Notes under the pieces: generated by a model
Seen by the model: the letters and a program-made list of their open reading frames with translations, nothing else
What the model was told of the DNA's origin: nothing
Databases searched by the model: none
Made by a program: the position numbers and the translations under genes
Shown here: positions 18,779 to 27,231 of the stretch, in pieces
Layout of the letters: each line of letters starts with the position of its first letter
Numbering within the stretch: the first letter of the stretch is position 1
From: Pseudomonas sp. MRSN 12121
Lineage (GTDB): Bacteria > Pseudomonadota > Gammaproteobacteria > Pseudomonadales > Pseudomonadaceae
Direction: 5' to 3'
DNA: 64,000 nt
Assembly (NCBI RefSeq): GCF_000931465.1
Contig: NZ_CP010892.1
Span: forward strand, 4,611,388-4,675,387

Positions 18779-19684
18779 TCACCGCGCCACGCCCTGGGTC
18801 AAGTGCTCGATCAGGGCCCGCGCCGCCGCCGACAGCTGGCGGTGCGGCGGGTAGATCAGCGAAAACGCTCGCGAACGGCCGCCTGCCTCCGGCAGCAGCG
18901 CCACCAGGCGGCCGCTGGCAATCCGTTCGCGGACGATAAATTCGTAGGTCTGGCAGATGCCCATGCCGTGCTCGGCGAGGGACACGATGCCCAGCACATC
19001 GTCGGCGACCTGGACAGTGGCCCGAGGTGTCCACTCCAGATCCCGCCCCTGCTCGCGCAACAGCCAGGACCCGACCCGGCCGCTGCTGGGCATGACGAAC
19101 GGCAGGCAGGCATGGGCCGCCAGGTCCTCCAGGCAGCGGGGCGTGCCGGCGCGTTGCAGGTAATCGGGGGCCGCCACCAGGCACAGCGGCGCGTCCTCCA
19201 GCTTGCGCCCGACCAGGCCGCTGTCGGGCAGTGGCCCGAGGCGGATCGCCAGGTCGTAGCCTTCGGCCACCAGGTCGACATTGCGGTTGCTGATGCTCAG
19301 TTCGATGCGCACCTGCGGATACTGCCGGCCGAAGCTGGCGAGCAGCGGCGGCAGGCGGTAGTGCCCGTAGGTGGTGGGCACGCTCAGGCGCACCCGCCCG
19401 TTCAGTTCGCCCTCCTGGCCCTGGATGCGGCGCTCCGCGCTATCGATCAGCTCGAACGCCGTGCGCGATTGCTCCAGGTACAGCAGCCCGGCCTCGGTCA
19501 GGCTCAGGCGGCGGGTGGTACGGCGCAGCAACTGCACGCCCAGGCGCGCTTCCAGCCGGGAAATCGCTCGGCTGACCACCGACGCGGTGGTGCCCAAGGC
19601 CACCGCGCCAGCGCTCAACGAACCCTTTTCCACCACGCTGACGAACACTTCGACATCCGCCAGATAATCGAACCGGCGACTCAT
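18779..19684 (-). CDS. LysR family transcriptional regulator
   Basis: 301 residues from the ATG at 19684. Upstream in-frame ATGs lack codon bias. The N-terminal wHTH (VFVSVVEKGSLSAGAVALGTTASVVSRAISRLEARLG) is followed by a type 2 periplasmic-binding-protein effector domain. It belongs to the large single-regulator group typified by the phrase VRIELSISNRNVDLVAEGYDLAIR. It is divergent from the DJ-1-like gene at 19806 with 121 bp between, its most likely target. It resembles the LysR at 24596-25516 closely. Confidence 0.88.
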   Translation of the reverse strand: MSRRFDYLADVEVFVSVVEKGSLSAGAVALGTTASVVSRAISRLEARLGVQLLRRTTRRLSLTEAGLLYLEQSRTAFELIDSAERRIQGQEGELNGRVRLSVPTTYGHYRLPPLLASFGRQYPQVRIELSISNRNVDLVAEGYDLAIRLGPLPDSGLVGRKLEDAPLCLVAAPDYLQRAGTPRCLEDLAAHACLPFVMPSSGRVGSWLLREQGRDLEWTPRATVQVADDVLGIVSLAEHGMGICQTYEFIVRERIASGRLVALLPEAGGRSRAFSLIYPPHRQLSAAARALIEHLTQGVAR

Positions 19685-19805
19685 CTTGACCCCCAGCGAA
19701 CAAGTGATTTCCAGCGGCGCGAGTTTATCGCCCCCAAAGGCATGAATACAGTGGGCGCCTCGTCGGCCACCGCCGGCTTCCCGACCTCCTACCCTGGAAC
19801 CCCAC

Positions 19806-20666
19806 ATGCGCGCCCTCAGCCCCTTCGCCCTAGCCCTGACCCTCACCGCCGCCACCTTCAACGCCCAGGCCGCAAATGTTCTGGTGGTGCTTTCGGACTC
19901 CGATCACCTGGACCTCAAGGACGGCCGGGTGTTTTCCACCGGCTTCTACCTCAACGAACTGATGCAGCCGGTCAAGCAGTTGCTCGACGCCGGCCATTCG
20001 GTGACCTTCGCCACCCCGCAGGGCAAGGCGCCGACCCTGGACCGCTCTTCCAGCGACAAGCTGTACTTCAACAACGATGTCGCGGCCTTGCAGGCGCACC
20101 AGGCACTGCTCGATCAATTGAAAATCACCGTCCCCGGCGAGTCGCCGGTGATCAGCCTGGCGCGGGTCGAGCAGATCGGCTACGCGCATTTCGATGCCCT
20201 GTACGTACCCGGCGGCCACGCGCCGATGCAGGACCTGCTGCACAGCCCGGAGCTGGGCCGGCTGCTGAGCAACTTCCACCAGAACGCCAAGACCACCGCC
20301 CTGGTCTGCCACGGGCCCATTGCCTTGCTGTCGACCCTGCCCCAGGCGCAGGACTTCACTCGGCAACTGGCCAGCGGCGGCAAGGCCAGCGCCCCGGGCT
20401 GGATCTACGCCGGCTACCGGTTCACGGTGATCAGCAATCAGGAAGAGGAATTGGCCAAGGGTCTGCTGGGCGGCGGCAGCATGCGCTTCTATCCGCAAAC
20501 CGCCCTGGAACAGGCCGGCGGCCTGTACCGCAGCAACCGCTCGCCCTGGAGCGAAAACGTGGTGATCGACCGGGAACTGGTGACCGGGCAGAACCCCGGC
20601 TCGGCCCAGGGCGTGGCCAAGGTGTTGCTGGAACGCTTGCAGGAACGCGCCGGTAACGGCGCATAA
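19806..20666 (+). CDS. Secreted DJ-1/PfpI family protein (type 1 glutamine amidotransferase-like)
   Basis: 286 residues with a cleavable signal peptide (to about NAQA, residue 22), so periplasmic. The DJ-1/PfpI fold is shown by VLVVLSDSD, GFYLNEL (the conserved Glu position), PGGHAPMQDL and the nucleophile elbow ALVCHGPIAL with the reactive Cys. It is nearest to the Hsp31-like/class I amidotransferase-like group acting as glyoxalase III, chaperone or hydrolase. It is divergent from the LysR gene. No partner enzyme is adjacent. Confidence 0.82.
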   Translation: MRALSPFALALTLTAATFNAQAANVLVVLSDSDHLDLKDGRVFSTGFYLNELMQPVKQLLDAGHSVTFATPQGKAPTLDRSSSDKLYFNNDVAALQAHQALLDQLKITVPGESPVISLARVEQIGYAHFDALYVPGGHAPMQDLLHSPELGRLLSNFHQNAKTTALVCHGPIALLSTLPQAQDFTRQLASGGKASAPGWIYAGYRFTVISNQEEELAKGLLGGGSMRFYPQTALEQAGGLYRSNRSPWSENVVIDRELVTGQNPGSAQGVAKVLLERLQERAGNGA

Positions 20667-20700
20667 AGAACCTCGCCATGCCCGCCGCCCGGGGCAGCGC

Positions 20701-21387
20701 TCAGTGCAGCCTCAGGCGTTCGTCGACCAGGGCCCGGGCGTGGCGGGTCAGTTGGTCCAGATGGCGGTCGCGCTGCTTCTCGGCATCGAGCATCGCCCGC
20801 TTGCCATGCTTTTGCAGCAGGTAGCTATGGATCTGCCGCACTTCCAGCGAGCGATAGACCGCTGCCACGTCCAGCAGGCCCATCAGGCCGTCGCTGGGCT
20901 GCTCGCAGGTGCTCATCAGTACCTGCGGGCCGCGCACGCCCAGCACCTGGAAACCCAAGGCCTCGAACCAGGGCACCTTGCCCGCCGCGCATGCCAGTTC
21001 CACCTGCGGGTAACGCTCGCGCACCTGCGCCAGCAGCGCCCGGGCGATCCCGCGGCGGCGGTGGCTGGCGCGCACCGCCATATAGGCCACGCCACAGGCC
21101 TGGGCATCGTCCTTGACCGGCAGGTAGAGCACAAAGCCCAGCACCTGCTCCGGGTCGTCCTCGTCGAAGGCCACCAGCAGCTCCACGGCGATGCCCTTGG
21201 CACCGTTCAGCGCCTCCAGGTACAGGTGCACTTCGTAGCCGACGGCGTACTGGTAGATGTTGTACAGCAGGTTGCTCGGCGGCAGCGCCACCGCGCTGAT
21301 ATCGCTCAGGTAGTCGACCACCATCTGCAGGATCTGGCTGTTGACGGCCTCCGGGCACGGGGTCTGGAAGTGGCTGAGGATGGGCAT
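20701..21387 (-). CDS. GNAT family N-acetyltransferase
   Basis: 228 residues from the ATG at 21387. The central acetyl-CoA-binding signature is VAYMAVRASHRRRGIARALL (R-x-x-G-x-A motif), followed by the PWFEALGFQVLG strand. The N-terminal ~70 and C-terminal ~50 residues extend beyond a minimal GNAT fold. The tail RQIHSYLLQKHGKRAMLDAEKQRDRHLDQL looks helical. The substrate is unknown. It is convergent with the DJ-1 gene, 34 bp away. Confidence 0.82.
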   Translation of the reverse strand: MPILSHFQTPCPEAVNSQILQMVVDYLSDISAVALPPSNLLYNIYQYAVGYEVHLYLEALNGAKGIAVELLVAFDEDDPEQVLGFVLYLPVKDDAQACGVAYMAVRASHRRRGIARALLAQVRERYPQVELACAAGKVPWFEALGFQVLGVRGPQVLMSTCEQPSDGLMGLLDVAAVYRSLEVRQIHSYLLQKHGKRAMLDAEKQRDRHLDQLTRHARALVDERLRLH

Positions 21388-21453
21388 TGCGCGCTGGGCT
21401 CCGAGAATTGAGGCTCGCCGGTGACGGCTGGCCGCGCATGATAACGCAGTCCC

Positions 21454-21480
21454 CGCAGGAGCGAGCCTGCTCGCGATAGC
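21454..21480 (+). repeat. Single REP element
   Basis: GCAGGAGCGAGCCTGCTCGCGATAGCG matches the Pseudomonas REP core and forms an imperfect hairpin. It lies between the divergent GNAT and CAP genes. Confidence 0.75.
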
Positions 21481-21586
21481 GCGCGTCCCGCCACATCGGT
21501 CGAGGGGCCCGCCCGCAGAAAAAACCCTTGCGCCAGGCGGGGCGAAATCACGCATCATGGGCGCCATTCGCCCAAGGGAGAGCTAC

Positions 21587-22438
21587 ATGCGCCGCACATC
21601 CTCCATTCTGCCGCTGGCCGCACTGTCACTGGCCATGGCCTTCGCCAGCGCCGCCGCGGCGAGCGACGAAACGCAACTGGTGGCCTCGATCAACAGCTAC
21701 CGCAGCCAGGTCCAGCGCTGCGCCGGCCAGGTGTCGCAGGAACTGCCGCCGCTGGCCGCCGACCCGCGCCTGGTGCTGCCCGCCAACAGCATCGGCAACC
21801 TGCAACAGGCCCTGGCCAGCAGCGCCTACCCGATGGTCAACGTGCAGGCCATCAGCCTCTCCGGCCCGCGCGATGCGCAGGCGGCGATGCAGGCGGTGCA
21901 GGAGAGTTTCTGCCAGGTGGTGCTGGACCCGCAGTTCGTCGACATCGGCGTCAGCCGCACGGGCCAGGACTGGCGCATCGTCCTCGCCCGGCCGCTGTTG
22001 ACCGCGCGCCTCGGCGACTGGCAGGCCGAAGGCCAGAAACTCCTGGAAAGCCTCAACAGCGCCCGCGCCCAAGCCCGCCAGTGCGGCGCCCAGGCCTACG
22101 CCGCGACCACGCCGCTGGCCTGGAACGCCACCCTGGCGGAGGCGGCCCTGGCCCATACTCGCGACATGGCCAACCACAACTTCTTCGATCACAAGGACCG
22201 TGACGGCCGCACCCCGGGCGACCGCGCCGAGCTGGCCGGATACGCCGGCCAGCAGATCGGCGAGAACATCGCCGCCGGCCAGGACAGCGTGCGCAAGGTG
22301 GTCGACGGCTGGCTGGCCAGCCCCGGGCACTGCGCCAACCTGATGAACCCGCAGTATCGCGAGCTGGGCGCGGCCTATGCGGTCGACCCGAAAAGCGATG
22401 CCGGCATCTACTGGACCGCGATGTTCGGCACGCCCTGA
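21587..22438 (+). CDS. Secreted CAP/SCP-domain protein
   Basis: 283 residues from ATG 21587 (GGGAGAG upstream), with a signal peptide ending near AAAASD. An N-terminal region of about 130 residues that I do not recognise is followed by a CAP (cysteine-rich secretory/allergen V5/PR-1) domain from about 150. Its cavity residues lie in ALAHTRDMANHNFFDH, QQIGENIAAG and WLASPGHCANLMNPQYRELG. Bacterial CAP proteins are exported with unclear biochemistry, some binding lipid. It stands alone, followed by 319 bp without a gene. Confidence 0.85.
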   Translation: MRRTSSILPLAALSLAMAFASAAAASDETQLVASINSYRSQVQRCAGQVSQELPPLAADPRLVLPANSIGNLQQALASSAYPMVNVQAISLSGPRDAQAAMQAVQESFCQVVLDPQFVDIGVSRTGQDWRIVLARPLLTARLGDWQAEGQKLLESLNSARAQARQCGAQAYAATTPLAWNATLAEAALAHTRDMANHNFFDHKDRDGRTPGDRAELAGYAGQQIGENIAAGQDSVRKVVDGWLASPGHCANLMNPQYRELGAAYAVDPKSDAGIYWTAMFGTP

Positions 22439-22757
22439 GCCCAGCCCCTTATCGGCCGCCCCGGCGGCCCCCGCGCCGCCGAACTAGACTCAACCCTACC
22501 TGCCAGGGCCACACCCGCGAGCGCCCCCGAGCCAGCACGGTTCCCCGGCGCCGCACCGATGGCCACCCCCCTTACCCGCCCGGCAGGTCCAGGCACCGCG
22601 CCTCTACCGCAGGCGCCCGTGCATCGTCAGCGGCCTGCCCGGCAGGCCCATTCGTGCGGCCTTGCCGGGGCCTGGCCTCCCGGTGCTGGCCCTGTACATT
22701 CATCCGGCCACTGCCGGGCCATTTGCGGCAGCGACCTTCACAGCGGAGGACAAGGCC
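22439..22757. other. Intergenic region without a recognisable gene
   Basis: The 319 bp are GC-rich throughout. I see no start with coding bias and no strong hairpin. It presumably carries the methyltransferase promoter. Confidence 0.45.
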
Positions 22758-23804
22758 ATGGATGAAGCCAAGCTCAACGATTTCATGGGCAAGCTGGTGT
22801 CCGACATGGGCGGCGCGGCGATGCTCGCCAACATGATTGTCGGCGAGGAACTGGGCCTGTACCGGGCCATGGCCGACAGCCTGTTCGTCAGCCCCGAGAC
22901 CCTGGCCACAAGGACCGGCTGCAACGCGCGCCTGTTGCGCGAATGGCTCAGCGCCCACGCCGCCTCCGGCTACATGGAGCACCGGGACGGCCAGTTCCGC
23001 CTGCCGGAAGAGCAGGCCCTGGCCCTGGCCGTCGAGGACTCGCCGGTGTACGTGGCCGGTGGCGCCGTGGTGGTCGCCGCGCTGTTCCACGACAAGGACA
23101 AACTGCTGGCCGCAATGCGCGGCGACGGCGCCCTGGCCTGGGGCGATCACCACCCGTGCATGTTCAGCGGCACCGAGCGCTTCTTCCGCCCAGGGTATCG
23201 CGCACATCTGGTGGCCGAGTGGCTGCCGGCCCTGGAAGGCGTGGTGGACAAATTGCAGGCCGGGGCCAAGGTGGCGGACATCGGCTGCGGGCATGGCGCG
23301 TCGACGGTGATCATGGCCCAGGCGTTTCCCGCCTCGCGGTTTTTCGGCTTCGACTACCACGCGCCGTCGGTGGCCACCGCCCGGCAACGCGCCGCGGACG
23401 CCGGCCTCGCCGGCCAGGCCGAGTTCGCCCAGGCCAGCGCCAAGAACTATCCCGGCGACGGCTACGACTTGATCTGCTACTTCGACTGCCTGCACGACAT
23501 GGGCGACCCGGTGGGCGCCGCGCGGCATAGCTTCCAGGCACTGAAGGACGACGGCAGCGTGCTCTTGGTGGAGCCCTTCGCCAACGATCACCTGGACCAG
23601 AACCTCAACCCGGTGGGCCGGCTGTTCTATGCCGCCTCGACCTTTATCTGCACGCCCAACTCGCTGTCCCAGGAAGTCGGCCTGGGGCTCGGCGCCCAGG
23701 CCGGCGAGGCACGCTTGCGCGAGGTGTTCCGCGAAGCCGGCTTCAGCCAGTTCCGCCGGGCGGCGCAGACCCCGTTCAACCTGATTCTCGAGGCCCGCAA
23801 ATAG
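22758..23804 (+). CDS. Class I SAM-dependent methyltransferase with N-terminal winged helix
   Basis: 348 residues from ATG 22758, preceded by GCGGAGGACAAGGCC. An N-terminal helical/winged-helix dimerisation domain (ELGLYRAMADS..., ATRTGCNARLLREWL) precedes the Rossmann SAM domain with motif I VADIGCGHGAST and motif II FGFDYHAPSV. This is the Rv2258c-type architecture also seen in O-methyltransferases. The acceptor cannot be predicted. It is monocistronic, closed by a REPIN 10 bp after the stop. Confidence 0.85.
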   Translation: MDEAKLNDFMGKLVSDMGGAAMLANMIVGEELGLYRAMADSLFVSPETLATRTGCNARLLREWLSAHAASGYMEHRDGQFRLPEEQALALAVEDSPVYVAGGAVVVAALFHDKDKLLAAMRGDGALAWGDHHPCMFSGTERFFRPGYRAHLVAEWLPALEGVVDKLQAGAKVADIGCGHGASTVIMAQAFPASRFFGFDYHAPSVATARQRAADAGLAGQAEFAQASAKNYPGDGYDLICYFDCLHDMGDPVGAARHSFQALKDDGSVLLVEPFANDHLDQNLNPVGRLFYAASTFICTPNSLSQEVGLGLGAQAGEARLREVFREAGFSQFRRAAQTPFNLILEARK

Positions 23805-23814
23805 AAACGCAGCC

Positions 23815-23898
23815 CTGTAGGAGCCAGGCTTGCCGGCGATGGGCGACGACGCGGTGTGTCAGGGGCGACGCCATCGCGGGCAAGCCTCGCTCCTACAG
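23815..23898. repeat. REPIN (paired inverted REP elements)
   Basis: CTGTAGGAGCCAGGCTTGCC... at the left arm and ...CAAGCCTCGCTCCTACAG at the right arm are near-perfect inverted copies about 84 bp end to end. It lies just past the methyltransferase stop. Confidence 0.88.
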
Positions 23899-23957
23899 GT
23901 GGGGGATGATTGATGCAGAAACACGGCGCCCGGGAAATCCCGGGCGCCGCGCTTGCT

Positions 23958-24407
23958 TCATACCGCCGGCAGATCCACCAGGACCACCGCCTGCTGCCCA
24001 ACGGGCAACAGCCGTCCGCCATGGCTGGCGACGTAGGCGCGGGCTTCGTCCAGCGACGAGAACCAGCAGTTGAGGTGCCCCGCCTGTCGGTAGACCAGCT
24101 CGAAGTGCTGCAACTGCTCGGGCGCCAGTTCGTCCAGGGCCTGGCGATAGGCTTCCCAACTGGCGAACCCGGCCTCGCGGGCCAGCGTGCGCAGCAGGTG
24201 CTTGCGTTGCACCTGGTCCCGCTGCCGATACAGCTCGGGCAACGACAGGCCCGGCAGGCTGTCGCTCGCCAGCAGGCGCCGCAGGATCGGCAAGGCGCTG
24301 GCCAGGGTGGCGCAAGTGGCGCTGCGGTGCAGGCGCCTGGCTTCGCGCAGCACCAGGCTGGCGGCGGAACTGACGGGTGAACGACGGATGGATTTCTTGA
24401 TAGGCAT
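23958..24407 (-). CDS. Hypothetical protein, 149 aa
   Basis: The ATG at 24407 is preceded by CTGGAGTTGGT. The first 20 residues are basic (MPIKKSIRRSPVSS). The middle is helical and rich in Arg/Leu. The C-terminal ~50 residues (FELVYRQAGHLNCWFSSLDEARAYVASHGGRLLPVGQQAVVLVDLPAV) look like a small alpha/beta unit. It has coding-type third-position GC and an intact frame. I know no family for it. It is convergent with the methyltransferase across the REPIN. Confidence 0.65.
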   Translation of the reverse strand: MPIKKSIRRSPVSSAASLVLREARRLHRSATCATLASALPILRRLLASDSLPGLSLPELYRQRDQVQRKHLLRTLAREAGFASWEAYRQALDELAPEQLQHFELVYRQAGHLNCWFSSLDEARAYVASHGGRLLPVGQQAVVLVDLPAV

Positions 24408-24595
24408 ACCAACTCCAGGAGAATCGGCCTGCTCGCTACTGGCCAGGAGGGGTATGCAAGCCTTGTGCTTGCGGGAATGAAAGGTGCTTGCGCTTTCGCG
24501 AGGTGGGCGCCCAGGAAGCCCGGCCGCCATACTACCCAATCCCCGGCGGGCTGCACATCCCCGCGCGGGGGCCCTCTTGCGCCCAGGCGTGCGCT

Positions 24596-25516
24596 TCAGC
24601 TCGACCAGCCTTGGCGTTTTTCCAACAGGAAATCGATGAAGGCCCGCAGGCGCAACGGCACATGCCGGCCGTGGGGATACAGCAGGCTGAAAGGCCGGGA
24701 GCGCCCGGCGTAAGGCTTAAGCACCTCCACCAGGGAGCCTTCGGCCAGTTCGCGCTCGCCCATGAAACGGTAAGTCTGGAACAGGCCGGCCCCATGCTTG
24801 GCCAGGGTCACGCCGCCGAACAGATCCTCGGAACACACATAGGCACTCTCGGCCAGCACTTCGCAGGGGCCGTCGGGACCGTTGAACAGCCAGGGGATCC
24901 GCCGGCCGCTGCTGGGCAACTCGAACTGGATGCACTCGTGCCGCGCCAGGTCGTCGAGATCCTGCGGCGTGCCGGCCCGCGCCAGGTAGTCGGGGGCGGC
25001 GAACACCACCAGTGCGGCGTCTTCCAGCAGGCGCGCGACCAGCCCGGAATCCGGCTGCGCGCGGACCCGGATCGCCAGGTCATAGCCGCCTTCGACGAAG
25101 TCGATATTGCGGTTGCTCAGGTTGACCTCCACCCGCACCTGCGGGTAGCGCCGGCGAAACTCCGGCAGCAGCGGCAGGACCCGCAAATGACCGTAGGTCG
25201 TCGGCAGGCTGATGCGCAAGGTGCCGGAGGGCTCCAGTTGCTGTCCCGTCAACTGGCGCTCGGCCTCGAGCATCTGGTTCAGCGCGCTCCGGCACTGCTG
25301 GTGATAGTCACGCCCGCCATCGGTCAGGCGGATGCTGCGGGTGGTGCGCACGAACAGGCGCACGCCGAGCCGTTCCTCCAGGCGCGACACCGAGCGGCTG
25401 ACTGCGGCCGGCGTGACCCCGGCCGCCAGCGCCGCGCCGGTAAAACTGCCGACTTCCGCCGCCAGGCAGAACAGCTCGATGCTGCCCAGCAGCACATCGT
25501 CGAATTGCCGACTCAT
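24596..25516 (-). CDS. LysR family transcriptional regulator
   Basis: A 306-residue LTTR with N-terminal wHTH (FTGAALAAGVTPAAVSRSVSRLEERLG) and effector domain with VRVEVNLSNRNIDFVEGGYDLAIR, the same subfamily as the regulator at 18779. It is divergent from the SDR at 25635, the probable target with the tautomerase. A palindromic TACAC-C-GTGTA sits directly upstream of its ATG. Confidence 0.88.
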   Translation of the reverse strand: MSRQFDDVLLGSIELFCLAAEVGSFTGAALAAGVTPAAVSRSVSRLEERLGVRLFVRTTRSIRLTDGGRDYHQQCRSALNQMLEAERQLTGQQLEPSGTLRISLPTTYGHLRVLPLLPEFRRRYPQVRVEVNLSNRNIDFVEGGYDLAIRVRAQPDSGLVARLLEDAALVVFAAPDYLARAGTPQDLDDLARHECIQFELPSSGRRIPWLFNGPDGPCEVLAESAYVCSEDLFGGVTLAKHGAGLFQTYRFMGERELAEGSLVEVLKPYAGRSRPFSLLYPHGRHVPLRLRAFIDFLLEKRQGWSS

Positions 25517-25534
25517 TGATTACACCGTGTATCA
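25517..25534. promoter_or_regulatory. Candidate LysR-type operator
   Basis: TGATTACACCGTGTATCA contains the 5-1-5 palindrome TACAC-C-GTGTA flanked by TGAT/ATCA. It lies in the 118 bp between divergent LysR and SDR starts, a typical position for autoregulation and target control. Confidence 0.45.
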
Positions 25535-25634
25535 AGTGAAATGCGATTGGCGCTATTTATCAGCATTCCACGCACAAATATAGTCCTGCCCAACAGCGCT
25601 GAAACCTCCCGTTCCCTCGCACAGGATCATCGTC

Positions 25635-26369
25635 ATGAGCAGTACTCGAACCGTCATCGTCACCGGTGCCTCCAGCGGCATCGGCCTCGGCCTGGCCCGG
25701 GCTTTCCTGGCCCGCGGCTACAACGTGGTCGGCAATGCCCGCTCGGCGGAGCGCCTGGCCGAGGCCGCCGCCAGCCTGGGCCACGGCGAGCGCTTTGTCG
25801 GCGTCGCCGGCGACATCGCCGACCCCGCCACTGCCCCACGGCTAATTGAGCAGGCCCTCGCCCGCTTCGGCCAGGTCGACGTGCTGGTCAACAACGCCGG
25901 TTTCTTCCTGCCCAAGCCCTTCGTCGACTACAGCGCCGCGGAGCTGGAAAGCCTGCTGCAGACCAACCTCAAGGGCGTGGTCTACGCTTCCCAGGCCGTC
26001 GCGCGGCACATGATCGAACGGCGCCAGGGCCACATCATCAACATCAGCGCCAGCGTCGCGCTGCAACCGAACCTGGCGGTGCCGGCGGCCTTGCCGGTGC
26101 TGATCAAGGGCGGGATCAACCAGATGACCCGCGCCCTGGCCCTGGAACTGTCGCCGTTCAATATCCAGGTCAATGCCGTGGCGCCCGGGATCATCGACAC
26201 GCCGATGCACGACCCGGCGCACCGCGCCTTCCTGGACGGCCTGCAACCGGCCGGGCGGGTCGGGCGCATCGAGGACATCGCCGACGCCGTGCTCTATCTG
26301 GCCGGCGCCGACTTCACTACCGGTGCGGTGCTGCCCGTGGACGGCGGCATGAGCAGCGGCAAATGGTAA
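25635..26369 (+). CDS. SDR family protein lacking the catalytic tyrosine
   Basis: 244 residues. The Rossmann motif TGASSGIG (10-17), NNAG (87-90), the Ser region INISAS (136-140) and the C-terminal APGIIDTPM are all conserved. The YxxxK motif is not: Lys158 is present in VLIKGG but position 154, where Tyr belongs, is Pro. Without the Tyr the usual proton transfer cannot occur, so either another residue substitutes or the protein is a non-dehydrogenase member. It has a good RBS, is divergent from LysR, and is followed after 66 bp by a tautomerase, suggesting a shared operon. Confidence 0.85.
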   Translation: MSSTRTVIVTGASSGIGLGLARAFLARGYNVVGNARSAERLAEAAASLGHGERFVGVAGDIADPATAPRLIEQALARFGQVDVLVNNAGFFLPKPFVDYSAAELESLLQTNLKGVVYASQAVARHMIERRQGHIINISASVALQPNLAVPAALPVLIKGGINQMTRALALELSPFNIQVNAVAPGIIDTPMHDPAHRAFLDGLQPAGRVGRIEDIADAVLYLAGADFTTGAVLPVDGGMSSGKW

Positions 26370-26435
26370 ACCCGGCGGGAGGCGCAGCCGCCTTCCGCCC
26401 CTTGCAAGCCCCACCTTGTCTCCAGGAGTACGAAC

Positions 26436-26642
26436 ATGCCTTTCGTCAATGTGCGCATCACCCGTGACGGCGCGACCCGTGAACAGAAAGCCCAGGTGAT
26501 CCGCGAGATCACCGACACCCTGCAACGGGTGCTGAACAAGGCCCCGGAACTGACCCATATCGTCATCGAGGAAGTCGACACCGATAACTGGGGCTACGCC
26601 GGCATGACCACCACCGAATACCGCCAGCGAACGGCGGAATAA
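26436..26642 (+). CDS. 4-oxalocrotonate tautomerase family protein
   Basis: 68 residues. Pro follows the initiator Met (MPFVNVRIT), giving the N-terminal catalytic proline after Met removal. The strand-helix-strand pattern of the family follows (TREQKAQVIREITDTLQRVL; HIVIEEVDTDNWGYAG). A strong CCAGGAGTACGAAC precedes the ATG. Members isomerise enol/keto acids or have promiscuous hydratase activity. It is probably co-transcribed with the SDR. Confidence 0.9.
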   Translation: MPFVNVRITRDGATREQKAQVIREITDTLQRVLNKAPELTHIVIEEVDTDNWGYAGMTTTEYRQRTAE

Positions 26643-26674
26643 ACCCGCATCGGCCCGGAACCTCCCGGCCCCCG

Positions 26675-26721
26675 CATCGCCAGCAAGCTCGCTCCCCGTA
26701 GGAGCGAGGCTTGCCCGCGAT
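26675..26721. repeat. Back-to-back inverted REP pair
   Basis: ATCGCCAGCAAGCTCGCTCC and GGAGCGAGGCTTGCCCGCGAT face each other with 6 bp between, downstream of two convergent genes. Confidence 0.8.
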
Positions 26722-26738
26722 GACGCCCGGCCCTCCGC

Positions 26739-27092
26739 TCAGGCATTCACCAGCATCTTGAAGCCGCCGTAAATCATGCGCTGGCCATCGAACGGCATCG
26801 GGCAGACATCGGGCTTGAGCCGCGGGTCTTCCATGGCTTTCTGCATGCCCGTGTCGCGGATTTCCCGGGACGGCCAGATGATCCACGTGAACACCACCGT
26901 CTCGTCCGCCTTGAGCTTGACCGCCATGGGGAACGACGTCAGCTTGCCGTCGGGCACGTCGTCGCCCCAGCAATCGACCACGCTCAGGGCGCCGAACTCC
27001 TTGAACACGGCCGCGGCGACCTCGGCATGCTGCTTGAACGCGTCCCGGTTGGCGGTGGGCACCGCCAGTACACAACCATCGACATACGACAT
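26739..27092 (-). CDS. DUF1428 family protein
   Basis: 117 residues from ATG 27092 (CAGGAGCAAGATC upstream). MSYVDGCVLAVPTANRDAF at the start and the dimeric alpha+beta barrel pattern with FTWIIWPSREIRDTGMQKAMEDPR, PMPFDGQRMIYGGF mark the DUF1428 family. These small cytosolic proteins have no assigned reaction. No operon partner. Confidence 0.88.
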   Translation of the reverse strand: MSYVDGCVLAVPTANRDAFKQHAEVAAAVFKEFGALSVVDCWGDDVPDGKLTSFPMAVKLKADETVVFTWIIWPSREIRDTGMQKAMEDPRLKPDVCPMPFDGQRMIYGGFKMLVNA

Positions 27093-27231
27093 GATCTTGC
27101 TCCTGCGTGCCAGGCACGCTGCGGGTGGGGAACGAAAGATTCGACCGCCGTCGCGGCGGGTCGATCTGTGAACTGGTCGTTCGGCAGGCCGGGCAATCGA
27201 CAGTCGGCGGCGCAAACCGACCAGTGGCGGT

